Origin: Hippopus hippopus
Lineage: Eukaryota; Mollusca; Bivalvia; Cardiida; Cardiidae
Reading direction: 5' to 3'
DNA: 64,000 bases
Assembly (NCBI GenBank): GCA_946811185.2
Contig: OX328109.1
Coordinates: forward strand, 41,524,129 to 41,588,128
Positions within the stretch are counted from its first letter, which is position 1. Each line of letters begins with the position of its first letter. A program made the position numbers and the translations under genes. Below are positions 1 through 13,300 of this stretch, piece by piece. The notes beneath the pieces are model-generated. The model did no database searches. It was not told the DNA's origin and worked only from the letters and a program-made list of their open reading frames with translations.

Positions 1-1326
1 TATTCATCATTTTTTATTTTTCTAAATAGTGATATTAATAGTTTTTACAAGTCTTCAAAACGAACCAACAGCATGGCCGAGTCAAATATTAAGTTAAGGG
101 GCTAAAATTTTCCTTAGTCAGTTAAGATACTTCTCATCTCAATATTAAAGTTGGGGGATTTTTCAAGTAGCACAACTTGGTGTGTAGTTAAGCACACTCC
201 CTTCTTTTAAACAGTAGACTGACTTTACATGTTTCAAACAATTTGCCACTGTAATCCAATCAGTGATAAACTAATTAACAGACCTGTCATATCGTAAGTT
301 ACAAAGATAAGAGATTCTCCAAGTATCACAACCAGCAGGTGTCCAATTAATCCTGTACCATACTACAATTGAAGGTTCCTGCAAACAACAATGTCCAAAG
401 TGATACAAAAAACAAAACTGAAGCTCTTTGCCAAGGTACGACACGTTGTGGAAAAAGAAGAATATGCTTGTAACCAGCATTTTCTCCTTTACCCACAGTT
501 ATCGTAAGCACACGAAGCAAAAAACTTTTTTGAAATGTGTTATCTTGTAACTAACTCATGTATTAAAACCTACTACTACTACTACCACTTCTACTACTAT
601 TACTAATGATGATGAATGTGATGATTATTATGTTATATATGCATTAGAAAGTATTTAAAATCAAAGATTCATTTTATCAGCAATTCAGTAACAAAACCTT
701 GCTCAAACTTACTTTTCTCGTAAAATAGCCAAAATATCACAGATGAAATAGTTTTAATTTCAAATTATCAATCAGAAAAAAAAAAAAAAATACTGCGTTT
801 TTTGCTTCATGAAGTATCTAAAATCATATATTCATTTTTACCAACAATTCAGCAACGTAATACTTAATTTAACTTTCGTAACTAAATCCTCCCCCCCCCC
901 CCCCCCCCCCCAGAAATCAATAATATAATCATATAAATTCTAATAAAAGACATATAACTGCATAATAAAGTTTACAAAAATATCATCTTTATTTTTTCAA
1001 CAATTCAGCTGTTCAGCGTTTTAGTGTATATCTGCTGATCAGCAGGTTGCTGAATTCAGCAGAAAATTCAGCGTTTTAGGGAGTCCCCCCCTCTTACGAT
1101 GCTCTAAAAAGGTGCACAGCAGTTGATCCTCTACGATACAAACTGAGGTAAATATTTTTTGATAGAGATGACATACATGGGGTAGGAGCAATCATTTTTT
1201 ACGAGTGATTGTTTCCTTTCCCAACATGTCGTTCCTGAATTTAGAAGAAGAAACACAAAACGACGAAAGAAAGAAATTTTTGCTGTCTTACAAAAATATT
1301 CGAGCCATGCTCCGGCAAAAGGGGAC
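1..1326. other. No gene seen; simple repeats and an old palindromic fragment
   Basis: One decayed palindromic arm pair at 435-505 and the simple repeats listed. No exon was recognised. Confidence 0.6.
890..911 (+). repeat. Poly-C run of about 22
   Basis: An uninterrupted run of C, preceded at 776-790 by a poly-A run and at 573-600 by a TAC repeat. Confidence 0.95.
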
Positions 1327-1554
1327 TTAACCCTTTACCACACAATGACGACTTTTGACACCCCTGATAGAGAAGGCTTTTGAAAACATTGTGGGAAAAG
1401 GAGAAAATGCTGGTAACCAGCATTTTCTCCTTTTCCCACAATGTTTTCTACCCTATCAAAGAAAAATCATTTCATATGATCCACATTGAAACTGTCCTCT
1501 GCAAATGCTTTCAATTCGGACAGGTCTAAAATTGGTCGTGTGGTAAAGGGTTAA
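1327..1554 (+). mobile_element. TTAA palindromic element (228 bp), nearly identical to 61189-61416
   Basis: It begins TTAACCCTTTACCACACAAT, has a full palindrome GTGGGAAAAGGAGAAAATGC / GCATTTTCTCCTTTTCCCAC, and ends TGGTAAAGGGTTAA. It has the same length and left-end variant (TGACGACTTTTGACACCCC) as the copy at 61189. Confidence 0.95.
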
Positions 1555-2150
1555 TGCAGATTAACGCAGATTTCGCAGGCTGACCTGGGTCGAAACTTTT
1601 TCGTAGAAGCATTAAGCCCCCTTTTCACAGAGCATGGCTCATTTATATTATCCCTCAAGCATTTTCGAAATTCTGGCTCAAAATCTGAAAATACATTATA
1701 AGGCTACGAGTCACTCAGTTTAGGGAATATCGTCATTTATTTTCTTACTCTTATTTTTTCCATTCATAAACTGTTTGCATGCTAATCCTCACTTAACAAA
1801 CCAAATAAACTATTATTATTTAAAAGTCAATATCATTTTAAGACTCTGAATAACCAACAGGCACTTGATTTCTTATAAAATTCTCATTCGATAAGCTTAT
1901 GAATAAGCTGTAAATCAAGCTCGGTTTTGTCAAAAAACATATGCCTGTGTAATTGTCCCCTTTTACCAGCAACATTACTTCTTTTTCTCATCATTTATCT
2001 TCTTCAAATATTGTCCCGTATTTTCCTTTAGTAGATCTAGTAAGCAGTGATATGTAAGGAAAAAGCGTCTTTATTGACACATATTGAATAGTTTCTCACG
2101 GCATTTTTTTTTCGGTGGTGATGTACTTTAAATCTTTACCGCATTATCTC

Positions 2151-2236
2151 CCGCTAGATGGTCGAATCTCATTATCTCCCGCTAGATGGCATTCTACAAA
2201 TACACGTCTATCTACATTATCTCCCGCTAGATGGCA
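2151..2236 (+). promoter_or_regulatory. Three CTCF-core-like sites
   Basis: CCGCTAGATGGC occurs at 2151 (variant GGTC end), 2179 and 2224, all in the same orientation. It fits the CTCF core CCRSYAGRKGGCR. They may simply be tandem repeat units. Confidence 0.35.
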
Positions 2237-2248
2237 TTCTACAAATAC

Positions 2249-3035
2249 ACATCTATCTAATATGGGCATTCTGGGTACAGAACCGGACTACTTTTCAAAA
2301 CAACAACCGTTACTTTGAATTTCAAAATGAAATAAACGTTTACTCAATAAAACGCTACCTGGTGCATAGGGGTCCGTAGTTTGATTCCTGGCACCCATAG
2401 ACTATATGTTTTAGTCTATGGGTGATAGGAGTCAAACTACGGACCCCTATGACCTGGTGCGATTCATTCAGCTATGATCAGCTAGCATGTAACTTATGCA
2501 TCGGCCATTTATTAAAACAGCCCCTACATGCTTGGGTAATAGGCTAATAGCTTCGGTATAAGCCCTACTTTTCCCAGGTATACGGGGATGGGTGATGCGT
2601 CATAGCAGACAGGTCCAATCTTCCAAGAATATGACATGCGCAGACAACGCATCTATCTAATATGGGCATTCTGGGTACAGAACCGGACTACTTTTCAAAA
2701 CAACAACCCATTCGGCACACCTCGGGTGATGGGAGCCATCATATGTAGGTACGGAATCGGCCGAGTTGTGACGAGTGAACAACAACCGTTACTTTGAATT
2801 TCAAAATGAAATAAACGTTTACTCAATAAAACGCTACCTGGTGCGATTCATTCAGCTGTGATCGGCTAGCATATAACCTATGCATCGGCCATTTATTAAA
2901 ACAGCCCCTACATGCTTGGGTAATAGGCTAATAGCTTCGCTGTAAGGCCTACTTTTTCCGAATATTCGGGGGATGGGTGATGCGTCATAGCAGACAGGTC
3001 GAATCTTCGAAGAATATGACATGCGCAGACAACGC
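2249..3035 (+). repeat. Tandem duplication with reciprocal insertions
   Basis: The unit ATCTATCTAATATGGGCATT ... CATGCGCAGACAACGC occurs at 2251-2650 and 2651-3035. The first copy alone has an 87 bp foldback (2365-2451). The second alone has about 74 bp (2709-2782) bounded by AACAACAACC repeats. Confidence 0.9.
2365..2451. mobile_element. 87 bp foldback element with 8 bp target duplication
   Basis: CATAGGGGTCCGTAGTTTGA at one end and its exact complement at the other, nearly palindromic throughout. Target duplication ACCTGGTG at 2357-2364 and 2452-2459. The empty site ACCTGGTG is at 2836-2843. Confidence 0.92.
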
Positions 3036-3061
3036 TCTTTACTGAACAATAACATTTTGGT

Positions 3062-3262
3062 CAGGACCGGATTGAAAGTACTAATGATTTGCCGACGACA
3101 TATTAAATATAGCTCAAATGATGATTCCTGTCATTGAGAAAGACATTGTTGGAAAAGGGGAAAAAATGCTGGTTACCAGCATTTTCTTCTTTTCCCACAA
3201 AGTTTTCAAAAGCCTTCTCCTTGAGGGTCACCAAAACTGGGGATTGCAGGCCTGTTAAATAA
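3062..3262 (-). mobile_element. Palindromic element, decayed
   Basis: GATTGAAAGTACTAATGATT left part, palindrome 3150-3202, right GGTCACCAAAACTGGGGATT. Confidence 0.78.
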
Positions 3263-5340
3263 CGGGGTTAAAATCGGGAACGCGTATACATACGCCATCT
3301 TTATCATAGTGGACTTTTAGCCTATTTTTTTGTGTGAATTAGTGACGACTTAAATCGAACTCATCTTGCTACAAAATGCTTGAAAAAAACAATTTCTCCA
3401 TTTTTCCTGGGTTCCTGGTCGTCTCTAGACGACCCGAGAAAACTCTTGCAACTTTCTGTTAAGTTTGTTTCCATTCTTAACCATATATTTTAAATATCCA
3501 ACTTAACAATTAATATCTAGATCTATATACATTTACCTTACCCTATGGCAAAAAAAAATCTGTTGTTTGTTTAGATCTACTTATTATCTAGTTTTAATTT
3601 TTTTGCCAGCCGCGCCTACCACTTGTACCGGTCGTACAATAACTGATGGCCATCTTCACAGTAATTCCCATCTACTTTTAAATTGTATGAATTAGATTGA
3701 AAAAATGCATTTTAACAAACGGGTTGTTTAATTACGGCTGTCACTGGGTCCTTAACTTTTACAAGACGGCAAAATTTGACAGTAAAAAGAAGACAAATAG
3801 AGACGACAAATTCGGGTGGTAGGGGGAAGTGATGAGATTTGTATTTAGAAAGATTGTGTGAAATGGAGGAAACGCCTGTACAGCATTTACTCTTTTTCCC
3901 TAAATGTTTTCAAAAGACAAGGTATTTTTCATCAGTTATAATACACAGACCAACTTTTTCAGCGACGAACCCAATCAGTCAAGCGATATTTAACCCTTCT
4001 AATAGGCTGTTAAGGGCGACTCACTGACCTTTTGCGGACAGTGTAGTCAAGATCAGATTGCACAGAACGTGCAGTCTTTTCCTTGATCCACACTGTCCGA
4101 TAAGGAGATATATTTTTCTCCGAAAGATAAGTTTGAAATGGCGTTATTCTGGTTTTCACTATCGGCTTGCAAGTTTCATTTGACTTATTTAACAGAATAA
4201 AGGTTAAGTCGGCGCTTGCAAGTGAACAGGAGCTAAGCTAGCCCAAAAATAGTGCCGAAAGAGAGGTGGGGGATTTTCCAGGAGGGTATGGGAAAATTTG
4301 TGACCTGTAGAAACTATATGGTGGCCTATTGAGACGTTTTTGGCAGTATTTCTTATTCAAAGTGTATGCAACATCGTTTTTGCGTACAGGCAGCTACGCC
4401 GCCGATGAGCGAGAATAAAGATTTGTCTTCTGGTAAAAAAGTTTAGCAGAGCACAAAAAGTAGAGCTAATTCTAGTGAAAAAAAACAACAACATTTGTCA
4501 TGAATTCATAGATAAGAAATAGATCTATATATATTTAAAAAAAGATAGACAGCGTGAATTTGCCAGCCGCTGAAATAGGCAGTGGTCCTTAGAATAAACA
4601 TATCTACATTTTTTACCAATCACAAATTTCTATTTATTCATTTGTTATCAGCACCAAAAAGGAGGTCAAAAGCCAGCACATTCAGCTACGCCGGAAAAAA
4701 AGCATGACAACTGACGACCGGTGAGAAGGGCTAAAATTTAGGACTGGAGATCGACAATAATAAAGCTCGATCAGATGGACTTTCGATAATATAGTCTATG
4801 TTATTCTTAAAAAATAAAATCGTAAGTTCAAACTTTGTACATAGACAAAACTCGGTGTCTCTTTAAATAACGGAGTAGAAATTAGTTAAGGAAAAGAAAC
4901 GAAAATGTATTTAATGAAACGCGTGTACAAGAAGAGAGCACTATTTAAAAGCGTATTCTTGCGTAAAGCAAAGTATAATTCGATTTGTTTTCCCTTAAGT
5001 CGTGGGTCAGATATTGTTTTGGCATTTTTTTTTTTTTGTATCATCTAGCATAACAGTCACTGGAAATAGATGAACAACGTTTGAATCTCAGACTAATTTG
5101 CTCTCAATCGATTAGGGATTTGGTTGAATCAAGCCATCTATGTATCAGAAGTAACACGGTAAACCGGTGAAAGAGGTTAAAATCTGGAACTGTGTACAGC
5201 AGCTTGTCAAAGATGAACGTTTGTACATGTATGCGTAGTAGGATTATATAAAATGTCATTCAAAGAAAACTAAATCATTCTATAGCTCTGTGTGTTTGAA
5301 CATAGCTGGATACTCTAGATTTAGTAAGTGTATCTGTCTA
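3263..5340. other. No gene seen
   Basis: AT-rich sequence with a decayed palindromic fragment (3835-3935) and a hairpin repeat (4005-4195). The stretch 3600-3730 resembles 45325-45450 (GTACCGGTCGTACAATAACT versus GGACCGACAGTACAATGACA), suggesting another dispersed repeat. Confidence 0.5.
4005..4195 (+). repeat. Hairpin repeat family (GATCAGACTG)
   Basis: CGGACAGTGTAGTCAAGATC, GATTGCACAGAACGTGCAGTC, CCACACTGTCCGATAAGGAG form a hairpin. Copies at 9533-9745, 24545-24665, 55020-55130 and 57555-57665. Confidence 0.75.
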
Positions 5341-5344
5341 ATCT

Positions 5345-5940
5345 TTTACCAAGCGACAAAAGTTTATAGACTCGTTCAAATTCAAAGCATTTGCAGACGA
5401 CAAATTGAATAGATCAATGGGATTTGTGTTTGAAACTGTAGAAGATAACATGAGAGTAGCGGAATATGGAGTTAGCCTTTATTTTTTCCCTTTTACTTTA
5501 ATGTTTTCCTGTTACAAAATAATTCCGTGCACTTTTAAGTGCAAAAGGCATCCATGGGCTTAAATTGCGTACGGCATAGATTAACGACGTATACCACAAA
5601 TGTTCGCGCACATCCTACCGCGCATGTGTTTTTGTCATGGATAGTGAATCAAAAATGCACCTATGTATTTTTTGCACATACAGTATTTAATACTATTGGT
5701 GCACTGAAGCAAGTAGCACTTTCTTCATGTAGTATTTGTAAAGAGGAAAAAATGGATCTGTGAACTGTCACCGTGAAATAATCAAAATACTGTTGACAAG
5801 GCGTTACACACCAAACAAGCAAACAAAAGCAAGAAATTTAAAGCTGTGGAAGTATAGCTGTTTCCACTTTGAAAATTATTGTTGGAAAAGGAGAAATCAC
5901 TTCTAATGAGCAATTTCTCCTTTTCCCACTATGTCTGCTG
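5345..5940 (-). mobile_element. Decayed palindromic elements
   Basis: A left half at 5345-5520 and an isolated palindrome at 5875-5938, whose arms both lack one A of the usual AAAA run (GGAGAAATC, CAATTTCTCC). Confidence 0.7.
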
Positions 5941-6731
5941 AGCTTTTATTCCCTTCATCCTTGTTTTCTGACGAAATAAGTATGGAAAGGTGCCATTCTT
6001 TTCTTAGTGTTTAAATTATAAATACTATAAATGTCGGTTAGAAAGTATGTATTTATTAAGAATTAACCCTTATTTCTGTCAAATTATTTCCCTTTTTAAC
6101 ACAATGGTCTATATATAATATACATATTTGTACATTTACCATGCTCAAAGCCAGGCTTTTATATATTTTTATGGCAAAACTAAATGAATTTTCATTAAAA
6201 TGATATATAGACTATTTGTATATTCTTCCGGTAATTTTCCTATGAAAGAAAGGCGTGTTAAATCCAATATAAGCTGAATTTTGGAACTGTATATTCCTTT
6301 TTCAAAGGCAAATTTCTCAGAAACGAGCATGGTGACCCCTATCTTTTTTTACTGTAATCTCCTAGAGACATGATGAGCTTTGCATGTGCAAAGTTTTAAA
6401 AAAATCTGTCAGTTAGGAAAAATGTGTGATATACGTCGTTAAGATCAGAGTGCCGCAACTTCTAACGGGTACTCTGATCTTTGATCTATACCTTCTGCTT
6501 GTAAGCTAAGCCTATAAGGTGAAAAAAGGGAGCTCTTATATTTTCAGCTGTTGGAAGATGTTGAGTTGATATTTGGCACGGAAAGAGAAGGGTTTTGAAA
6601 ACATGGTGGGAAAGAAGGGTTTTGAAAACATAGTGGGAACAGGAGTAAGTGCTGGTAAGTTGGTAACGATAATTTTCTCCTTTACCCACAATGTTGTTTA
6701 TCCTATTAAAGACGGGTGCTTTATTTTGACC

Positions 6732-6953
6732 TTAACCACACAATCCCGAGATTTAATGATCCTGACAGAGAATGCTTATGAAAACATTGTGGAAAATGGA
6801 GAAAATACTGATTATCAGCATTTTCTCCTTTACCCACAATATTTTCTTCCCTATAAACAAAATTAAAGGTAATTTGTACCAATATCAAATTTGGCAATTG
6901 CAGATGATTTGAATTTGGAAGAGTCTAAAATTGGTCGTTTGGGAAAGGATTAA
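6732..6953 (+). mobile_element. TTAA palindromic element
   Basis: TTAA at both ends, palindrome at 6778-6842 with some decay (GTGGAAAATGG). It lies just upstream of the sulfotransferase start. Confidence 0.85.
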
Positions 6954-7104
6954 GCAATATTTGATATGTTGACTGGAAATGCTTCAATTTGGTCAAGTCT
7001 CAAATTTTGTCGTCTGGTGTGTAGATTTATGAGCATTTATCCTCAGCGTCGTTAAAACAGGGTTGGTTGAAAAGGGAAAAAAGGACAGATAGACCTACTT
7101 TACA

Positions 7105-7303
7105 ATGACAACGTTCGAGAAAATTGAAACAAAACTGCCAAACGGGCAAGTGGTTTCTTTCTTCAAACATGAGGATTTGAACTTTCCTGAGCTGATGGTG
7201 AAAAAGTTGATGCCAGCCAAAGATCTGGGTCTACAGTTGAAGTGGATTAAAGAGACGGAAGTTCGAGATGATGATGTGATGATCGTGGCATTTCCGAAAA
7301 CAG
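7105..7303 (+). CDS. Sulfotransferase exon 1
   Basis: It opens with ATG at 7105 and encodes residues 1-66 plus one base. It ends inside the FPKTG loop, just before the donor GTATAT at 7304. The ATG was chosen because it lies the usual distance (about 60 residues) before the PAPS loop. Any 5' untranslated exon is not identifiable. Confidence 0.9.
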
Positions 7304-10300
7304 GTATATCCTCTTTAATCTCCCTCTCCCTCTCTCTCTCTCGATCCTCCCTCCCTCTCCCTCTCTCTCTCTCTCTCATTCCATTTTAAGCTGTCCTTCA
7401 GCACTGTTTAAGCTCACATGATCACAAAGTGCTCAAGGCGAGCTTTTGTAATTGTGCTGTGACTGTTTAGAAACATGCTGGTGTCAAACACAAGAGTCCA
7501 CATTTTCAGGTTGATACTCAGAATGTTTGTTTAGATGCAGGTATCTTGGATAAGTTATAAATTGGGTCAGATTGGGTCAAAAAGTAGGTCACTATCAAAT
7601 TTTTTCAAAAAAAAAAAAAGGAAAAGGTGTTTGCACTCTAGAGGCCACCTTTTTGATCCAATACTCATTAAAGTTGTTGAGAATGTTTTTCTTGAAAATA
7701 TCTTGGATGCTTTTGGGTCATGTAAGGTCAAAATGTAGGTCACTAAGACGAATGTAAGAAAAACCTTGTTTGCACTGTAAAGGCTGAATTTTCAGTAAGA
7801 TAGGGGCCTAGTGATGAAAATTGGTTTGGTCTAGTCAAAAGTAGGTCACTGGGACAATCTTAGAAAAAACTTGTGTGCACTCTAGAGGCCACAATTGTAG
7901 TCTGATACTCATGAAAGTTGTTCATGTGTTTGTTGCAATGATAGCTTGGGCGATTTTGGAATTGGGTCATGCCAGGTCAAAAATTAGGTAACTGGGACTT
8001 ATCTTTCAAAAAAAAAAAACCCTTGCATGCACTCTAGAGGCCACATTGTAAGTCTGATACTCATGAAAGTTATTCAGAGTGTTTGCCTTGATGATATCTG
8101 GGAAAAGTTCTAAATTTGATTAGGTAGAGTCATAAAGTACGTCACTCTGAGAAAATTTACAAAACATAAAGTGCATTATAAACTTGCAGACAACAATTTA
8201 AATGTGGCTAAAATGATGTCATTTGTCTGTGATCAAGTAGAAAACATTGTGGGAAAAGGAGAAAATGCTTGTAACCAGCATTTTCTCCTTTTCCCATAAT
8301 GTTTTCAAATAGCTTCTGTCTCAGGGTTGTTAAAACTTGGGATTGTGTGGTAAAGGGTAAGGGTTAATACATTATAGAACTGTTTTGAAATCTGTTGTAA
8401 ACCTGTAACCGAAACAAAATATAATTATATATTGCAGGAAAAGGAGAAAATGCTGATTACCTGCATTTTCTTCTTTTCTCACAATGTTTTCAAAAGGCCT
8501 CTGTTTCAGGGTTGGTACAACTCAGAATTTTGTGGTAATGGGTTAATACATTATAGGACTGTTTTGACATCTATTGTAAACACAGAATCGAAACAAAATA
8601 TATGAGCCCTGCTTTGGGAAAATAGGGTTTAATGCATCTGTAAAAAGTATTAACCCATGTCAGCCTGTGCAGTCCGTGCAGACTGACCTGGCACGAAACT
8701 TTTTGCTATTGGTCAACTTTCTGCATGTTAAAGGATCATTCTACCTCATGATTTGGTCAGCTGTTAGACATGATGAATTTTATGGATCTATAATTATGTA
8801 ATGACTTGCTTAGTGTAACACATCACAGAGATGCATTAAACCGTCTTTTGTCAGAGCATGACTCATATTTTTTTTTATTTCAGGGACGCATTGGACATGG
8901 GAGATTGTCAACATGGTCTTACAGGGCTCTGCCGAGTATCAAAATTTCACCAAACTGGCTGCTAACATGGAGTTTTCTACGCCGGAAATGATGTCTTCGC
9001 TGCACTCACCTCGTGTTTTGAATACACATTTAACACAATCACTTCTGCCAGCTGGATTTGTTGAAAAGAAATGCAAAATTATTCATGTTATGAGAAATCC
9101 TAAAGATGTGGTTGTGTCGTTGTACTTTCACTTATCAAGCCAGTTAAAAGGTATGGGAACCCCAGAACGCCTTCCACCATTTGAAGCATTCATCCAGAAT
9201 TTTCGTGGCGGTTTAGGGGGAATTCGTAAGTAAAGATGCACATTATGTGTTTAAAATTCTATCAGTGGTGTGATTTGTCTAAAAAACGAAACATCAAGCT
9301 TTTAAATCAGTGAGCTTCTCTTAATTCTTCAATGAGGGCAACACTTAACTTTGTACCTAATGACAAAATATTTAACGAGTCTAAATTAAAAGCATTTACG
9401 GAAGACGAATTAAATGTGGCTGAAATAATGGCATTTGCATATAAAAGGGTAGAAAAGATTGTAGGAAAAGGAAAAATGCTGGCTACCCACAATGTTTTCA
9501 AAAGGCCTTTTTCATAGGGTCTTTAACCCTTAGGCTGCTAAGCGTGACTCACTGATCTTTTGTGGACAGTGTAGATTAAGATCAGACTGCACAGAACATG
9601 CGGTCTGATCTTGGATCTACACTATCCGATTAGGAGATGTTATTCCCCAAAACATAAGTTTGAAGTCGCAATATTTGGGTTTTTACTATCAAAGTGAAAA
9701 ATTTTATTTTAGTTATTTAGCAGAATATCATAAGAGTTAAAACTCAGGATTGTATAGTAAAAGGTTAAGTATTTTGATAAAAGGAGATACTGCTAATAAA
9801 AATCAATATTGCCTGTTGTCACAATTTTTACAAAACAAGTATTACTGTGGTCTGTTTGTACTTTTTAGCTTGGATGTTTTTTAAGAAAATATTGAAGTAT
9901 TGTCATATCCCTTTCATCATGGCCTGCGTTGTTGTCATGCAAAAACTTTGACATTTTGTAACATCACAGTGTCATTACTGTGACTTCAGTAGCCTTGTGG
10001 TATTTCCAATAATGACCTATACATCAGCAACTTCAATTTTATGTTGGAAGCAAGTGGACCTCCCCATGCTGTTCTTGAATTGCTTTTCCAGTATCTCGCA
10101 AAACATTATTTCCAAGTCACCAGCTGTTTTAACATAAATACACCATTGAAACAATGTTCAGCTTTTAGAGAGATAAGAATTCTGTCGAAGCGACCATCAT
10201 CACTCTTTGGAAAGAATTCGCAAAGCTGAATCCACAGTTAACCCTTTACCACACAATACCTGGTTTTAACGATCCCAAGTGAAAGGAGTTTTGAAAATAT

Positions 10301-13300
10301 TGTGGGAATAGGAGAAAATGCTGGTAACCAGCTTTTTCTCCTTTTCCCACTATATTTTCTACCCTGTCAAAGGCGAATACCAATATTTGAGCCTCATCAG
10401 ATTTGTTGTCTGCAACTGCTTTCAGTTTTGGACAAGTCTAAATTTTTGTCGTCTGGTAAAGATTTTTTTTAACATTTTTTCATTGCAGAAATGTGTTCAT
10501 ACTTGTGGTACGTAAAACATTGGGAAGAATTTCAGAGAGACCACCCTGGCTACCCCATACTTAATGTGTTCTATGAAGATGTCAAAAAGGTTTGTTTGGT
10601 TTGCAGAGAACTAATTTTTCGCAAGTGATGGGATTTGTCGGTAGAAAACATTGTGGAAAATCGACAAAATACTAATTACATGTACATGTACCAGAATTTC
10701 TCATTTTCCTATGATGATTTGAAAGATTTGTTTGGTATACCCGTAGTCTGGTTTTTAACCCTTTACCACACAATGCTGACTTTTAATGACCCTGAGAAAG
10801 AAGACTTTTGAAAACATTGTGGGGAAAGAAGAAAATGCTGGTGTTTTCTACCCTTCCCAAAACAAATTTTCAATTTTGAGTCACATTCATTTTGTCATCT
10901 GTAAAATTTAATGCTGTCAATTTGGACAAGGTCAAAATTTTGTGGTTTGGTAAAGAGTTAATCAGAAAATTCTGATGTCAAAATAAATCCCCTCCAAGGA
11001 TAATACTGTCATAGTCTTACATACATAAAATATCTATGGTGGCATATTTCTGCCACAAGATACAAGATAACTATCATGATAATTCTAGAAAACTTTCATG
11101 ATAAATCAAAGTGTACCGAAAATTTTATCTAGATAGTGAAAAGTTTCCTAAAAAAAATAGCATTTGGTATTTTTTGACTTCACAAGATTGCAGCATGTAA
11201 AATTTCCAATTCTTTACAATTTTAGCTTAATTGGTAAATTTTGACCACACTTGAAATGACCAGAAGTCTGTTAAACACAAAGAGGACCCGAAATGCCTCC
11301 TACGAACAACTTTTAAACCATTCAGGGAAAAGGAGAATTCATAAGGTTGTAAATGAAGATGTTCCGAAACCGTATCTAATTATAGATACTGTAAATGTCA
11401 ATTGTGGGCACGAAAGCAAAATAAATCATGATAACTATTAGAATTATAGCGATATTAATATTGTGAAACATTTTGTTATCTAGATAATATTTCCAGGAAA
11501 ATTTTTTTTTATCACTATAGTTCTCTTGAATTATCGCAATAGTTTTCTTGTATCTTGTGGGAGAAATAAGCCACCATAAACATTAGATACAAAGATTTCA
11601 AATTAGCAGTATTAGGGCTGTGATAGCCCTCTTGTGTACTCACTTGTTATGACACCTTGTATGTTAATTGGTCAGAGCTTCAGACAAACATGGTAATTTG
11701 AATCCTGAATTCATTATTTGTTTACTAGAACCTGAGTTGTGAGTAGTCATTACATTTGTCCCATCAAGACAATTCTGATGAGTACCCACAACATAGGTTT
11801 TAATGAAGAACAACAGTGTTTGAGTTTTAACTATTTATCACACAATCCTAAGTTTTAACAATCCTAGCGAAGAAGGCTTTTGAAAACATATTGGGAAAGG
11901 GAGAAAATGCTGGTAATCAGCATTTTCTCCTTTTCCCATAATGTGTTCTACCCTTTCTGATACAATTATCTACATTTGAGCCACATTGGAATTGTCGTCT
12001 GCAACTGCTTTCAATTTGGATCAGTCTAACATTTTGTTGTTTGGTAAAGAATCAATGAACAACAAAAGTGCTATGATACTTCTGGTGCTCCCTTTTTCTG
12101 TAACTCTGTTTTGGGTATCCATATTCGATTTTATAGAATCCTGAAGAACAAATCAAGAAAACTGCTAAGTTTTTGGGAAAGGAGCTGGATGATGAAACGG
12201 TGAGAGAAATAAACAAGAGTTGTCAGTTTCAAAATCTGAAACAAGCCCATGAGAAGAAAGATGATTTATTGAAAGAGGTGGTAAAGGATGGTGGTGGCTT
12301 TATATATAGAAAAGGTAAATATTGATGATGATACAAAGACATGGTAAAAAGACAGGGTGGAACGGTGGCCAAGTGGTTAAGACGTTGGACTACCAATCCA
12401 CAGGTCTGGGGTTCGAATACCAGTCTAGTAGGATGCTTATCAGGAACACCTTGTGTTTCCCACCTAACAAGAGGTGAACTGGTTAGAAACCCAGAGGTAG
12501 CCTCGCATGTATCGGTGCTTTATACTGAGCATGTAAAAGAACCAAGGAAATGTATTCGAAACAGAGCTAGGGTCTGGTACCCCCGGATTTCCTTGTATCC
12601 AACTCTTTCTCTCTACTCCAATCTGCGCCTGTCAGATATGTGTGTATAATAACAAGCACAAGTATATAAATGTCACACGAAAGTTTGAAAGTAAAGTTTG
12701 AAAGTTAAACTACTATCTAACTAACCCCGTACAGAAATATCTAAAAAAGTGAGATAATCAAACAACCAACACTGAAAAGTGGTACTCCAGTCTAGTGGAG
12801 GAATTTACGAGGGTTGTTCGATATGTAATGTGTATTGTACGATATCTCAAAAGCATGCGACTCAAATAGTGAAATGAACATTACATCCCTTCAAAATATT
12901 CTCCACGGTTTGAAATACATAATTTCAATCTCTGAATCCATTTCTGAAATGCGTCACGGTACGCTGATTTAGGTAGACCTCTGAGGCACTGACTGATGGC
13001 TGAGCCAAGGGCTTGTCGGGACTTGTAATGACGACCAGATAAGAACTTTTTAAGTTTTTGAAAAAGGAAAAAGTCGCATGGGGCTAGATCTGGAGAGTAT
13101 GGTGGGTGTGGCAAGACAGTAAGCTTCTCCGACTTCAAAAATTGCTTCACAAGCTCAGATGTATGTGATGGAGCATTATCATGAAGTAGACGAACATGCC
13201 TAAATCCTGAGACAGGGCATCGTTTAAGATAATATTTCTTGAGCTTTTTTAGTATAACATCTCGGTAATACCGACCTGTAACAATTTTGCCCTTCGGCAC

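Noticed and set aside
12355..12430. A functional tRNA gene (Ser/Leu-like)
   Set aside because: Boxes A and B are present, but it continues into a SINE body with conserved core and repeat tail, and the anticodon arm does not fit a standard tRNA.
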